Positions 27,801 to 36,926 of a DNA stretch of 61,354 nt are shown here, one piece after another. Positions within the stretch are counted from its first letter, which is position 1. Every line of letters starts with the position of its first letter. Origin of the DNA: CAZOIA01 sp964579675 (GTDB lineage: Bacteria > Planctomycetota > Phycisphaerae > UBA1845 > PWPN01); NCBI GenBank assembly GCA_964579675.1, contig CAZOIA010000007.1, positions 1-61,354 on the forward strand. Direction: 5' to 3'. A program made the position numbers and the translations under genes. The notes below the pieces were generated by a model that made no database searches, had not been told where the DNA came from, and worked only from the letters and a program-made list of their open reading frames with translations.

Positions 27801-28036
27801 CGGCGGACTCGAAAGCCCGGTTCGACGCGGGTGACGCGGCGGCGGCCAAGCCGGCGGGCGACCTGACGGAGGAACTCGGCGGGGCGGCGGCTTCAGAGAA
27901 AACCGCGGGGCCGGCGGCCACACCGAAGAAACCCCCTGGTAAACCGACCAGGCCCGAAGATCTCGCCGCACGGCTGCGTCAGGCCAAGCAACGGGCGCGG
28001 GATCAGATGAAAGATCGCGACAATGAGGCGCAATAA
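24872..28036 (+). CDS. Large membrane VWA/glutamine-amidotransferase-like protein
   Basis: The 1054-residue protein has two N-terminal membrane helices, then a VWA domain with the MIDAS motif DKSRS. A class I glutamine-amidotransferase-like segment follows (FTEGQHKALASYVKDFGGGL...MTGGDESFGAGGW; the catalytic Cys is not evident, so it is likely non-catalytic). A second VWA-like portion contains HMIIISDGDPSPP. Further membrane helices precede a long Ala/Pro/Glu-rich, probably cytoplasmic tail. Such proteins accompany MoxR ATPases. The start is ATG at 24872 (MTLALSWSI) rather than an upstream GTG. It leads a gene run with MoxR, DUF58 and BatA-like genes. Confidence 0.8.
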   Translation: MTLALSWSISFDRPEWLWLLAVIPLIVVVSRRSLAGLDRQRRIVAVALRSVVIALLALALARIEYVKRNDHVAVMFVLDKSRSIPEDLRLAAQAYVRKVALDADRDDRIGVIGFDGQADVDLIPSRGGASAFGFGMTVQPDRTDIAAGLRLALAAFPEGYARRVVILTDGNENVGKVTEEIETAIANKVAVDVIPLAYEHANEILFDRIVVPAHASLDTKIPLRLIVRSRQPARARLTLYHGDEEVPLAEPILTLGGGMRPEPFTTSIALHSGGVHRFDARLTPIPEQGDSIPENNRATAFTFVEAEGRVLVLTQPGSTDDRVLYEALKREQVEVEMRGVDQLNVDLLALQAYSVVILANISADTFTEGQHKALASYVKDFGGGLIMTGGDESFGAGGWIGSPVEEVSPVSFDVKHKKILPRGALAIIMHSCEIPRGNYWGEQVATAAVKTISSRDYLGVICYNPRFNGPHWDVPLDFATDKAAIVRKIKQMQIGDMPDFGNTMEIAIGELMAKKDASQRHMIIISDGDPSPPTQLTIQKMRDSRITCSTVGIGYGMHVVEKTLRVIARQTGGRFYPCKNPRQLPQIFVKEAKVVRRPLIDDRRFSPSMDFAFAQTVLGISGSELPALGGLVLTEPKADIIMPLVRKTRDGKNDPVLAHWNCEMGKMAVFTSGWWPKWGSDWAGWPKFGKFWAQVVRWAMRQAGSADFDIATRLEGDKGKVVIEALNKDASYLNFLQIRGLLTLPSMESKPLHLTQTGPGQYEATFEVNDNGEYLVNLRYTDPERESGLLRTGLSVPYSPEFRQLQTNMALLEGVVDRTGGRRLTMNADEDDVFSRDLPPSVSRQPMWRWVVQWLLLPLFLLDVAGRRLASALAMSIYVELAVFAVLFGMLYAAKATLMAYVGALVLAELVGWSIRARYIGPTIRFFTASATALSRAGQRSAASLAQLRDVRQKVREDLEARPAEGDRPPTIPLEPAADSKARFDAGDAAAAKPAGDLTEELGGAAASEKTAGPAATPKKPPGKPTRPEDLAARLRQAKQRARDQMKDRDNEAQ

Positions 28037-28117
28037 TCGGTGTCATCGGCCGAAGCTGAATGACCGCGCGCAATTACGCGCCGAGGGCGAGTAGTCCCAG
28101 AACCGGAGGAACATCCC

Positions 28118-29191
<1,074 letters not shown>

Positions 29192-29222
29192 CAAGAGGAG
29201 AGGACTGAGAAAGGATGTTTAA

Positions 29223-29356
29223 CCGCGACCCGAAGGGGAGCGCGTTGACCGTTTAGCCGCGACCCGAAGGGGAGCGCTTGGATGTTGCGAAGCCGCAAGC
29301 GACGGGCAACGGTGCGGCGCTCGGCGTGAACCGGGCGGGGCACCACCCGGCTCGCT
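29223..29356. repeat. Short repeat cluster before the DUF58 gene
   Basis: CCGCGACCCGAAGGGGAGCG occurs at 29223 and again at 29257 (period 34), followed by GCAAGCGACGGG. At about 29331 lies CCGGGCGG...CCCGGCTCGC, the same core as the 69-bp repeat at 2096-2405. A run of GATGAATGATGAACGATGAA repeats occupies 29155-29195. The 244-bp gap holds no gene. Confidence 0.7.
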
Positions 29357-29404
29357 GATTGTCGAAAACTGAAAACTGGAACCCGACAACTGACAACTTC
29401 AAAC

Positions 29405-30301
29405 ATGGCCGTCACTACGAGAAGTAACGATCTGCTCGACCCGGACTTCATGACCCGTCTGGAACGGCTGGACATCGTGTCGCGCAAGATCTTCGCGGGT
29501 CGGATGAAGGGTGAGCGGCGGAGCAAGCGCAAAGGGCAGTCGGTCGAGTTCGCCGACTACCGCAACTACGTGGTGGGCGACGACCTGCGGTTTCTGGACT
29601 GGAACATCTACGGCCGGCTGGAGCGGCTGTTCGTCAAGCTCTTCTTCGAGGAGGAGGACCTGCACGTCAACGTGCTGATCGACGCCAGCAAGTCGATGGA
29701 CTTCGGCAAGCCGGCCAAAGCCCTGTACGCCAAGCGGGTGGCGGCGGCGATCGCGTACATCGGGCTGGTGAACTACAACCGGGTGAGCGTGACGGCGTTC
29801 TCCGATCAGTACGGACCGGAGATGGTGGGCGTCCGCGGCCGGCACCTGATCCACCGGGTGCTGGGGCTGCTGGCTGAGCTGGAGCCGGCCGGCGCGGGCA
29901 ACATGACCGCCGCGTGCAAACGCTTCGCGATCCGCCATCCGCAACGGGGGGTGGTGCTCATCCTCAGCGACTTCCTGGACAAGGGGGGCTTCCAGGCGGG
30001 GATGCGCTACCTGATCGGCCGGCAGTACGACCTGTACGCGATTCAGATGCTCTCGCCCGAAGAGGTCGAGCCTGAACTCACCGGGGACCTGAGCCTGCGC
30101 GACGTCGAGGACGGCGACATCGCCGAGATTACCGTGAGCCGGTCCCTCATCAACCGCTACCGGCAGAACCTGAACGCCTACTGCCAACAGCTTCGCGACT
30201 TCTGCACGCGACGCGGGGTCACGTACCTGTTCACGAGCACGAAGGTCCCGTTCGATCAACTCGTGCTCACGTACCTGCGGCAAAGGGGACTCTTGAAGTG
30301 A
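29405..30301 (+). CDS. DUF58 domain protein (VWA-like)
   Basis: The 298-residue protein carries the DUF58 signature GQSVEFADYRNYVVGDDLRF followed by LDWNIYGRL, and a VWA-like MIDAS region VLIDASKSMDFG. DUF58 proteins work with MoxR ATPases and membrane VWA proteins in a poorly defined complex. The stop overlaps the next start in GTGA, indicating translational coupling with the BatA-like gene. It lacks predicted membrane helices, so it is likely cytoplasmic or membrane-associated through partners. Confidence 0.9.
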   Translation: MAVTTRSNDLLDPDFMTRLERLDIVSRKIFAGRMKGERRSKRKGQSVEFADYRNYVVGDDLRFLDWNIYGRLERLFVKLFFEEEDLHVNVLIDASKSMDFGKPAKALYAKRVAAAIAYIGLVNYNRVSVTAFSDQYGPEMVGVRGRHLIHRVLGLLAELEPAGAGNMTAACKRFAIRHPQRGVVLILSDFLDKGGFQAGMRYLIGRQYDLYAIQMLSPEEVEPELTGDLSLRDVEDGDIAEITVSRSLINRYRQNLNAYCQQLRDFCTRRGVTYLFTSTKVPFDQLVLTYLRQRGLLK

Positions 30302-32301
30302 ACCTGCTTGCCCCCTGGTACGTTCCGGTGCTGGCGGCGGGCCTGACCGTGCCCCCGCTGATTGTGCTCTATTTCCTAAAGCTCAAGCGCCGCCAGGTGC
30401 CAATCGCTTCGACCCTGCTCTGGAAGCGGGCGGTGTACGATCTGCAGGTCAACTCGCCGTTCCAGAAGTTGCGGAACAACCTGCTGCTGATCCTGCAATT
30501 GCTGATTCTCCTGGCCGCGGTGCTGGCGATCAGCGAGCCGATGTGGGCCGGCCGTCGGAACGCGGACAATGCGGTCGTGCTGATGATCGATCATTCGGCG
30601 TCGATGGCTGCCGACGAGGGCGAGGGGCAGACGCGCCTGGATGTCGCCAAGCAGGAAGCCCATAAGGTCATCGACGACATGAGCACCGACCAGCGGGCGA
30701 TGCTGATCGCGTTTGCCGATCGCGCCAGACTGCTGACCTCCTTCACCGACGACAAGGACGAATTGCGCCGGCAGATTGACAGGACCGAGCAGACCGACGC
30801 CCCGGGCCGCCTGCGCGACGCGATGCAGTTGGCCGAGGCCCATTCCACGCCCACGGGCGAAGGGATCGGTACGGACGTGCAAATCACCATGTCGCGATAC
30901 ATCGTGCTGACCGACGGCCGTCTTCCCGACGCCCGGGACATCGTGGTGGAGCGGGGTACCCTGGAGATCGCGCGCACGGGAAAGGCCACCGAGAACGTCG
31001 GCATCGTGAACCTGGACGTTCGGCGGAACTACGAGCGGCCCGAGCAACTGAGCGTTCTGGCCCGCGTGCGCAACTTCGGGGGTCGCCCGGCCAATCGCGA
31101 CATCTCACTGCTGGTCGATGGTGAACTGAAGGACGTCCAGACCCTCGGGCGGTTGGCACCGATCGCGGCGGAGAACGAATTGGGCGGCATCGACCTGTCG
31201 GGGGTACCACCCGAGGGCAACGAAGCGACCGTCTCGTTCGAGCTCATGCTGGCGTCGGCCGCTTACATCGAGGTCCGGCTCTCGAGGAAGGACGCCTTTG
31301 CCACCGACGATCAGGCGTGGGCGGTGGTGCTGGCGCCGCGCCCGATCACCGCCCTGCTGGTCTCGGCCGGCAACCGCTACCTTCGCGACGTGGTGGACGC
31401 CTTCTCGCACGGTCTGCTCGACGATTACGAGGTCTGGCCACCGGAGCAGTACGAAGAGGCACCGGAGGAGGAACTCGTCAAGGACGGGCGCTGCCGGTTC
31501 GATGTGGTAATCTTCGACGGCCACTCGACCGAACGCCTGCCGCCGGGCAATTACCTCTTCTTCGCGTCCGTGCCCCTGATCGACGAGGTCGATATCGGAG
31601 ATATGGTCACCCGCGAGGTCTTCCTCGATTGGGACGAGACGCACCCGATCCTCCGGCACGTGGCGGTCGAAGCCATAACCGTCTTCTCCTGGCTCGATCT
31701 CAAGCTGCCCCCGCAGGCGACCACGCTGATCGACGGCACCAAGGGGCCAATTCTCGCCCTGCTCAATCGCGAGCGGAACCAGTACCTGATCTGCGCGTTC
31801 GGCATCTTCGATGCAGACCGGACGCACCTGAACACCGACTGGGTGTTCCAGGAAGGTATCGTGGTGTTCATGTCGAACGCATTGCGATACCTGGCGGGCA
31901 GTTCCACGATCGGTCAGCAGCCGTCGGTCACTCCCGGCAAGGCGTTCACGGTGGCGGTCCGGCCGGGCACGAAGTCGGTTACGGTCCGCCGGCCGGACGG
32001 GGCGACAGAAAAGGTGCCGGTGCAACCCTCGGGCCTGGTGACCTACGGCCAAACCGACCGGATCGGGCTTTATTCGGTCTCGACCGGAATCGCGGGCGGC
32101 GATACCCGGGCCGTCAATCTCCTCGACGAGAACGAGAGCTTCATCGCACCGAACGAGGATTTCCGAATCGCCGCCGGCGAGCTCAAGGAGGGCAAGGGCC
32201 TGGACCGGGTCAATCGCCCGCTCTGGCCCTACCTGCTCGGCCTGCTGGGCGTCATTCTGCTCATCGAGTGGGTCGTCTACAACAAGCGGGTGTTGATCTG
32301 A
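30298..32301 (+). CDS. BatA-like membrane protein with VWA domain
   Basis: The 667-residue protein has the BatA N-terminal membrane region (PWYVPVLAAGLTVPPLIVLYF, a cytosolic KLKRRQV loop, then LLLILQLLILLAAVLAISEP), a VWA domain with MIDAS DHSASM, and a long extracytoplasmic part. It ends with a single helix and a short basic tail (YLLGLLGVILLIEWVVYNKR). It is coupled to the DUF58 gene through a GTGA overlap and starts with GTG. With MoxR and the 1054-residue VWA protein it completes a membrane chaperone-like cluster. Confidence 0.86.
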   Translation: MNLLAPWYVPVLAAGLTVPPLIVLYFLKLKRRQVPIASTLLWKRAVYDLQVNSPFQKLRNNLLLILQLLILLAAVLAISEPMWAGRRNADNAVVLMIDHSASMAADEGEGQTRLDVAKQEAHKVIDDMSTDQRAMLIAFADRARLLTSFTDDKDELRRQIDRTEQTDAPGRLRDAMQLAEAHSTPTGEGIGTDVQITMSRYIVLTDGRLPDARDIVVERGTLEIARTGKATENVGIVNLDVRRNYERPEQLSVLARVRNFGGRPANRDISLLVDGELKDVQTLGRLAPIAAENELGGIDLSGVPPEGNEATVSFELMLASAAYIEVRLSRKDAFATDDQAWAVVLAPRPITALLVSAGNRYLRDVVDAFSHGLLDDYEVWPPEQYEEAPEEELVKDGRCRFDVVIFDGHSTERLPPGNYLFFASVPLIDEVDIGDMVTREVFLDWDETHPILRHVAVEAITVFSWLDLKLPPQATTLIDGTKGPILALLNRERNQYLICAFGIFDADRTHLNTDWVFQEGIVVFMSNALRYLAGSSTIGQQPSVTPGKAFTVAVRPGTKSVTVRRPDGATEKVPVQPSGLVTYGQTDRIGLYSVSTGIAGGDTRAVNLLDENESFIAPNEDFRIAAGELKEGKGLDRVNRPLWPYLLGLLGVILLIEWVVYNKRVLI

Positions 32302-32383
32302 CCGACTTGGCGGGAGATTGGGCGCAAGACCGAACGACTTGAAAATGCCGAACGGTTTGCTATATAGGGGGTTGGAACTTTGT

Positions 32384-32457
<74 letters not shown>

Positions 32458-32523
32458 ATTTCGTTTGCCTTCGCATCGTCTCGCACGTCGTCGGTAACTG
32501 CTGCATTTTCAACGGGCTTACCG

Positions 32524-32883
32524 TCATCGTCCGTTGTGTCCGTCGGGCTTGGTGTTTCGCACCGGCTCGCACCAAAGCGCTGTGAATCGTGCGCTGTCCA
32601 CCTGTCCGGCTTGCTTGGCCGTCACGCCCTTGGCTGCCAGCTCGGCAACGAATTCGTCCAAGTGTTCGGCGATAGCCCGCCGGCCGGCTTTCGCGTGCCG
32701 GTCCGCCGCGGCGTCGATGATGCCTTCCCGCCTCAGTGCGGCATCATTCGCCAGCTTCGCCGCGATTCGCTCCGCGGTCCGGTAGTCGGTGGTGCGGGTG
32801 CTCTTTTCCCGTCGGTAGCCGGCGTGGTCAAACCAGCTCACGATCTACGGGCCCTTGCCGTTTCGCTTGAAGATGGATGCCAT
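32524..32883 (-). pseudogene. Truncated tyrosine recombinase (integrase) with internal stop
   Basis: The frame starts at ATG 32883 and reads MASIFKRNGKGP, then a TAG codon (32845-32847), then VSWFDHAGYRREKSTRTTDY and TAERIAAKLANDAALRREGI. This is the N-terminal SAM-like arm of planctomycetal phage-type integrases, where the stop replaces an expected Tyr (one base change from TAC/TAT). It ends after about 118 codons near 32524, so the catalytic domain with the R...HxxR...Y residues is missing. The fragment points toward the tRNA-Arg gene, as an integrase next to its attachment site would. It is not functional. Confidence 0.8.
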
Positions 32884-32908
32884 TTGTTCACCTGCCTTTG
32901 CTTCGGGG

Positions 32909-33346
32909 TCACGATGGGATCGTGACGCCCTTGCGGACCGCGGTCCGCCGCATCTTCTCCAGTGCGGCCAACGATTCCGAGCTGGGCCGAACCGTCCCCC
33001 GCTCCCACCGCGACACGGTCATCTTGTCCACGCCCAGCCGGTCACCCATTTCCTGTTGCGTCAGCCCCAGCGCTTCGCGCAGGCTCGTGATGTAGGCGGG
33101 GCTGGGGCCGCTTCGTCGCGGGTTCAGGGGTGTCGCCAACGCCTGTATGCGGTCCAGAAAGTAGACCGCCTCGGGCAGGAAAGCCACTTCACCGGACCGA
33201 TCCTTTGTCACCCAACGCCCCGGCACTTCGACATACACCGTCCGACCGTCCGGCAGCTTCATCGTGTACGGGTGATCCGGCTGGCTGAGCTGCTTGGCCG
33301 GCGGCCGGCCCCGCCGTTTCCTTTTCGCGCTTGTGGATGTTGCCAT
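32909..33346 (-). CDS. XRE-family HTH antitoxin/regulator
   Basis: The 145-residue protein starts MATSTSAKRKRRGRPPAKQL with GAGGTG 5 nt upstream (33346). A beta-rich middle follows (TVYVEVPGRWVTKD), then a C-terminal helix-turn-helix (YITSLREALGLTQQEMGDRL and GVDKMTVSRWERGTVRPS). It lies 9 bp after the DUF4258 stop and shares its promoter. The pair forms a toxin-antitoxin-type operon with the toxin gene first. Autoregulation through the upstream promoter is likely. Confidence 0.82.
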   Translation of the reverse strand: MATSTSAKRKRRGRPPAKQLSQPDHPYTMKLPDGRTVYVEVPGRWVTKDRSGEVAFLPEAVYFLDRIQALATPLNPRRSGPSPAYITSLREALGLTQQEMGDRLGVDKMTVSRWERGTVRPSSESLAALEKMRRTAVRKGVTIPS

Positions 33347-33355
33347 ACGCACACC

Positions 33356-33649
33356 TCAGTAGATTGTGATGAACACCGTCACGTTGCCCCGTTCGTCCTT
33401 GTCCAGCACGCAAACGATGTCGATGCCCAACCCGTCCGCCGCCGTTCCCGAAACGATCCACTTCGGACGGCCGAATCGGTCCGGGCCCTCATCGCGAACA
33501 CCCGTCGGCGTGTCGAGTACCGCGAGCACGTCACCCCATAGAAGTCCGCGCCAGGCCATGCGCTCCCGAAAATGCGAAAGCAGCGTGAATCGCTCAGCCG
33601 CCACGCATTCACGGATGATCGACACGGCTCGGCGGGCTTTCGCGTTCAT
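33356..33649 (-). CDS. DUF4258 protein, probable toxin
   Basis: The 97-residue protein has the DUF4258 pattern: HFRERMAWRGLLWGDVLAVL, then WIVSGTAADGLGIDIVCVLD and a closing VTVFITIY strand. DUF4258 proteins are RelE/BrnT-like small proteins usually paired with an HTH antitoxin, exactly as here. The ATG at 33649 has GAGGA 9 nt upstream. A near-consensus promoter lies just upstream. The operon sits beside a decayed integrase near tRNA-Arg, so it was probably cargo of an integrative element. Confidence 0.8.
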   Translation of the reverse strand: MNAKARRAVSIIRECVAAERFTLLSHFRERMAWRGLLWGDVLAVLDTPTGVRDEGPDRFGRPKWIVSGTAADGLGIDIVCVLDKDERGNVTVFITIY

Positions 33650-33667
33650 GCTCGTGCATCCTCATTA

Positions 33668-33696
33668 AATATACATCACGATAGGCGCTATGTCAA
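33668..33696 (-). promoter_or_regulatory. Sigma-70-type promoter of the DUF4258/XRE operon
   Basis: On the minus strand, TTGACA (33691-33696) and TATATT (33668-33673) are separated by exactly 17 bases. The -10 box ends about 18 bases before the ATG at 33649. The local AT-richness contrasts with the surrounding GC-rich DNA. Confidence 0.75.
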
Positions 33697-33902
33697 CCGG
33701 TTTTTCCGGGCCGCCGGCAGGACGTTGCCTGCCGTTCGGTCCGCCTTAACGAGTTCACAAATGCGTGTTTTCAGGACCCGGTGTGTACGCGGATCGGCGT
33801 CTTCCCACCGCTGCCGCTCGTTGGGCGTCGTCCGTTTCAGCCTCCGGGCCTTATAGGCGCTCTTGGCCCAGTTCGTGATGCAGGGGCGACTTGCTGCAGG
33901 AC

Positions 33903-36878
33903 CTATCGTGGTCGATTCGACATCTTCAAGGTCACCGGCCCCAACAGGCCGGACGGCAACAGCGGTGAGTCTTTCTTGAACTTCTTGACATTCGTCACCG
34001 TCAATCGCTTCTCCGGCGGCAGATGTGTGTCGCCGATCAGTCGGTTCGGCCAGAGGTTTACCACCCCTATCTCAAGTGTGTTTTCCGTTGGCTGCGCAGC
34101 GCCAGTCACCTCAACGTGCCAGGGCGCCGTCCAGAGCACACCGAGGTCCTTCCCGTTCAAGCGAACGTCGGCCACGTTCTCGACTTTGCCCAAGTCCAGA
34201 TAGAGTTGCTTGCCGGGCTCGCGCAGCACCTCCGGCAGGTCGAACGTCTTCTGGTAGACGGCCCTCCCGGAGTAGTACTTGATTCCCGGCTCGGATCGGC
34301 TCGTCCAGTCCTCAAGCTGGTCAAAGACGACTGACTCCGGCCCGCCCCACTTCGGGTCGAACTTCACAGTCCATGATCCGGCCAGCTCAGCGGCAGTGGC
34401 AAGGGCGGGGAAGTTGCGCCCCTTGCTCCCGAGCTCACCGATGGGCTTGCGAAAGACCACAAACCACGACTGCCGGGGCATAAACTCCATCGGCACGATG
34501 ATCCGCCCGTTCTCTTGCCGGAGATTACTCGCCTCCCAGCGCTCCCCGGTAACCGCGTCCCATATCTCCGGCTGCCTGTCCGCGACCCGGAAAACACATC
34601 GGGCCTTTTCCGGGCGATCCTGCTGGTTGGCGACGAAATACAGGTCTATCGCGTTGTGCGTTTGATAGACGTGCTCTTGCAGACCGGAACGATCCGGCTG
34701 GTTCAATAGCATATGAACCGTCGAGCCGGCCGCTGACCACGCGCGATGAATAAAGTCGAGGTGTGCATCCCGAGCGTTGGCATGGTACTCGAAGTCCGGC
34801 GGGACGCCGTCAGCGGCGAGGATCTCGCCGAGGGGCTTGCCCCAGATGATCCGCCCCTGCCCCACCTGCCGCTCGGTCGCCTGCTCGCCGTCCACGTTGC
34901 CCCAGAGCTCGTCGGCCAGACGCTTCACCTCCACGTCGCACTGCGGGTGGTCGGTCAGGCCCGGGGCCCGCTGAGGTCTCCGGCCAACGACGGTCGCCCC
35001 GGCCTCGACCAGTTCCTTGATGTTGTGCAGGACGCGCGGCGACATTCCGCCCTGCTCCGGCAGCACGAGCAGGCGATAGCTCATCCCGTCGGGCAGCACC
35101 AATCGTCCGTTCCTGACACTGAGGCGATTCAGCAACACATCGGCGTTAATGGTGTCGCAGTCGTAGCCCTTGGGTAACCGAGGCCTCATGTGGGTCCTGG
35201 CCGGAACGTAGCCGGGCACGCCTTCGCCATAGAAGTAGCACACGTCCGCCACGAACAGGCCCTGCTGGAGCAGATACTGGCAGCGGGCCAGATACTTCAG
35301 CCAGGCATGGCTCATATCCCACCAGGTCACGTTGCGGTCGAAGTGTGTACCTGCGGCCTCCCACTGGTAGCCCGGCTTGATGTCCAGCCTCGGCTGATGC
35401 ACATAGAAACAGAGTACATTCCGCGTCAGGCCCGCACAGAACGCCCGGTCGCCGATGTCCTTCAGGTCGAAGAGATCCTCCTCCCAGTTGGGTCCCATCG
35501 AGGTGAAGGCCTCCGCCTGGCAGAGCGGCTTGCCGTAGATATGAGCGGCCGAGGCAGCCTGCTTGACCGTGTCGCAGATACGATAATGGTCCGCCCACGT
35601 GATCTTGCCATCGGGCTGCTCCGGTACACGTTTCCAGAACTCGCCCATGGGAATGTCGTTGATCCCCTCAACTTCGAGGGCGTCGATGTACAGCCAGAAC
35701 GGCCCGCCGGATTCCGGGTGGGTGCCGACGCCATGGGCATAAGCGAGTTCGTGCATCCGGCGATAGTGGTTCTCCGCGAACAGGTCGCCGATCGTGCGGC
35801 GGTAGTCCCAGAGGAATCGATTGGAGACCTCGCGGCTGTCCACGATCTTGCCCGCCAGCACCGGCAGGTAGGGCAGGGGATCGTAGCCGCGCCGGGCCTT
35901 GAACTCCGCCCGGAAGGCGGGCGTCCAGTTGAGCTGGGTGCGGCCCGGACCGGCCACCTCGTAGCTGTCGTCGTGGACGTACTTCAGGGTCTTGCCGGTC
36001 AGTGGCCCGGCGTCGGCGAACATCTTCTCCGCCGTTTCGGCCCAATGCAGGTCCATCGCTTCCTTGCTGAGGAAGTCGATTTCATAACCTTGGGAACCGG
36101 GGCTGACGCACTTGGTCTTCGCGCCCAAGAGCGTGTATCCGAACCGCAGTACGGTCCACGTTCCCGGGGGAGCCTCCCACGTCAGCGTGCCTGCGGTGTC
36201 CATCCGGCTGGTGAGATCAACCACCTGCCGGCTTTCGCAGTCCCGCTCATCCGGAGGCCCCTGAGCCTCATCATGGACGATGTCCGCTGGCTGATTCAGG
36301 AAGATCCTTGCAGCCTTGAAATCCCAGTTCTTCAGCCCCGCCGCACCCGCCGGTCGGCCCGTGCCAGGCAAGGCGATCACGGTGATATCGCGGTAGTAGT
36401 CCTCGCGCACCTCGGGCTGAGGCAGGTTGGTGCTTGTCACCCCAGGGCCCTGCACCTGTGAGGACGACCAGACCAACCACTTGGCGGCATGCTCTGGTGT
36501 AACCCATGTCCCTCCCGCATCCCACCCGCTGCAGAGGTTGACGCCGACCTCCATACCCAGCCGGTCGGCCTCCCGGATTGCGTGTTTGAAGAGCTCTCGC
36601 CAGTCCGGGCTCATGAACACCGGCCCCACCGGTGAGCCCTTGCCCTCTCCGGCGTCGAACAGCAGGACCCCGGCGATCCCCTGCCGCTTCATCTCCTCGA
36701 GATCCTCAGTGATGCCCTCCCGGGTCGCGTAGCTGTCCAGCCACCACCAGTAGGCCCACGGCCTGGCCGCACAGGGCGGGTCGGCAAATCCCCGAGCCAG
36801 TTCGTCCGCGGCCGCAGCCGCCACTGGCTGCCACAGGCTGATGACGACCATCCATGCAAGGGCCGATCTGCCTGCCAT
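33903..36878 (-). CDS. Secreted glycoside hydrolase, GH106-like (alpha-L-rhamnosidase)
   Basis: The 991-residue protein has a signal peptide (MAGRSALAWMVVISLWQPVAA) and begins its mature part with GFADPPCAARPWAYWWWLDSY, then EGITEDLEEMKRQGIAGVLL. This is the usual opening of GH106 family alpha-L-rhamnosidases. The C-terminal third has a beta-sandwich with the GKQLYLDLGKVENVADVRLN and KDLGVLWTAPW motifs of galactose-binding-like modules. The start at 36878 has GGAGG upstream. It is followed after 48 bp in transcription order by nothing on the same unit; the GH99-like gene lies just upstream of it, codirectional. It probably removes rhamnose from plant or algal polysaccharides. Confidence 0.83.
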   Translation of the reverse strand: MAGRSALAWMVVISLWQPVAAAAADELARGFADPPCAARPWAYWWWLDSYATREGITEDLEEMKRQGIAGVLLFDAGEGKGSPVGPVFMSPDWRELFKHAIREADRLGMEVGVNLCSGWDAGGTWVTPEHAAKWLVWSSSQVQGPGVTSTNLPQPEVREDYYRDITVIALPGTGRPAGAAGLKNWDFKAARIFLNQPADIVHDEAQGPPDERDCESRQVVDLTSRMDTAGTLTWEAPPGTWTVLRFGYTLLGAKTKCVSPGSQGYEIDFLSKEAMDLHWAETAEKMFADAGPLTGKTLKYVHDDSYEVAGPGRTQLNWTPAFRAEFKARRGYDPLPYLPVLAGKIVDSREVSNRFLWDYRRTIGDLFAENHYRRMHELAYAHGVGTHPESGGPFWLYIDALEVEGINDIPMGEFWKRVPEQPDGKITWADHYRICDTVKQAASAAHIYGKPLCQAEAFTSMGPNWEEDLFDLKDIGDRAFCAGLTRNVLCFYVHQPRLDIKPGYQWEAAGTHFDRNVTWWDMSHAWLKYLARCQYLLQQGLFVADVCYFYGEGVPGYVPARTHMRPRLPKGYDCDTINADVLLNRLSVRNGRLVLPDGMSYRLLVLPEQGGMSPRVLHNIKELVEAGATVVGRRPQRAPGLTDHPQCDVEVKRLADELWGNVDGEQATERQVGQGRIIWGKPLGEILAADGVPPDFEYHANARDAHLDFIHRAWSAAGSTVHMLLNQPDRSGLQEHVYQTHNAIDLYFVANQQDRPEKARCVFRVADRQPEIWDAVTGERWEASNLRQENGRIIVPMEFMPRQSWFVVFRKPIGELGSKGRNFPALATAAELAGSWTVKFDPKWGGPESVVFDQLEDWTSRSEPGIKYYSGRAVYQKTFDLPEVLREPGKQLYLDLGKVENVADVRLNGKDLGVLWTAPWHVEVTGAAQPTENTLEIGVVNLWPNRLIGDTHLPPEKRLTVTNVKKFKKDSPLLPSGLLGPVTLKMSNRPR

Positions 36879-36926
36879 GGTCCATCCTCCCACTTCCACC
36901 GCCGGATGCTGCGACGTGGCGCCGGG

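Noticed and set aside
35190..36461. 423-residue plus-strand frame
   Set aside because: It is antisense to the GH106-like gene.
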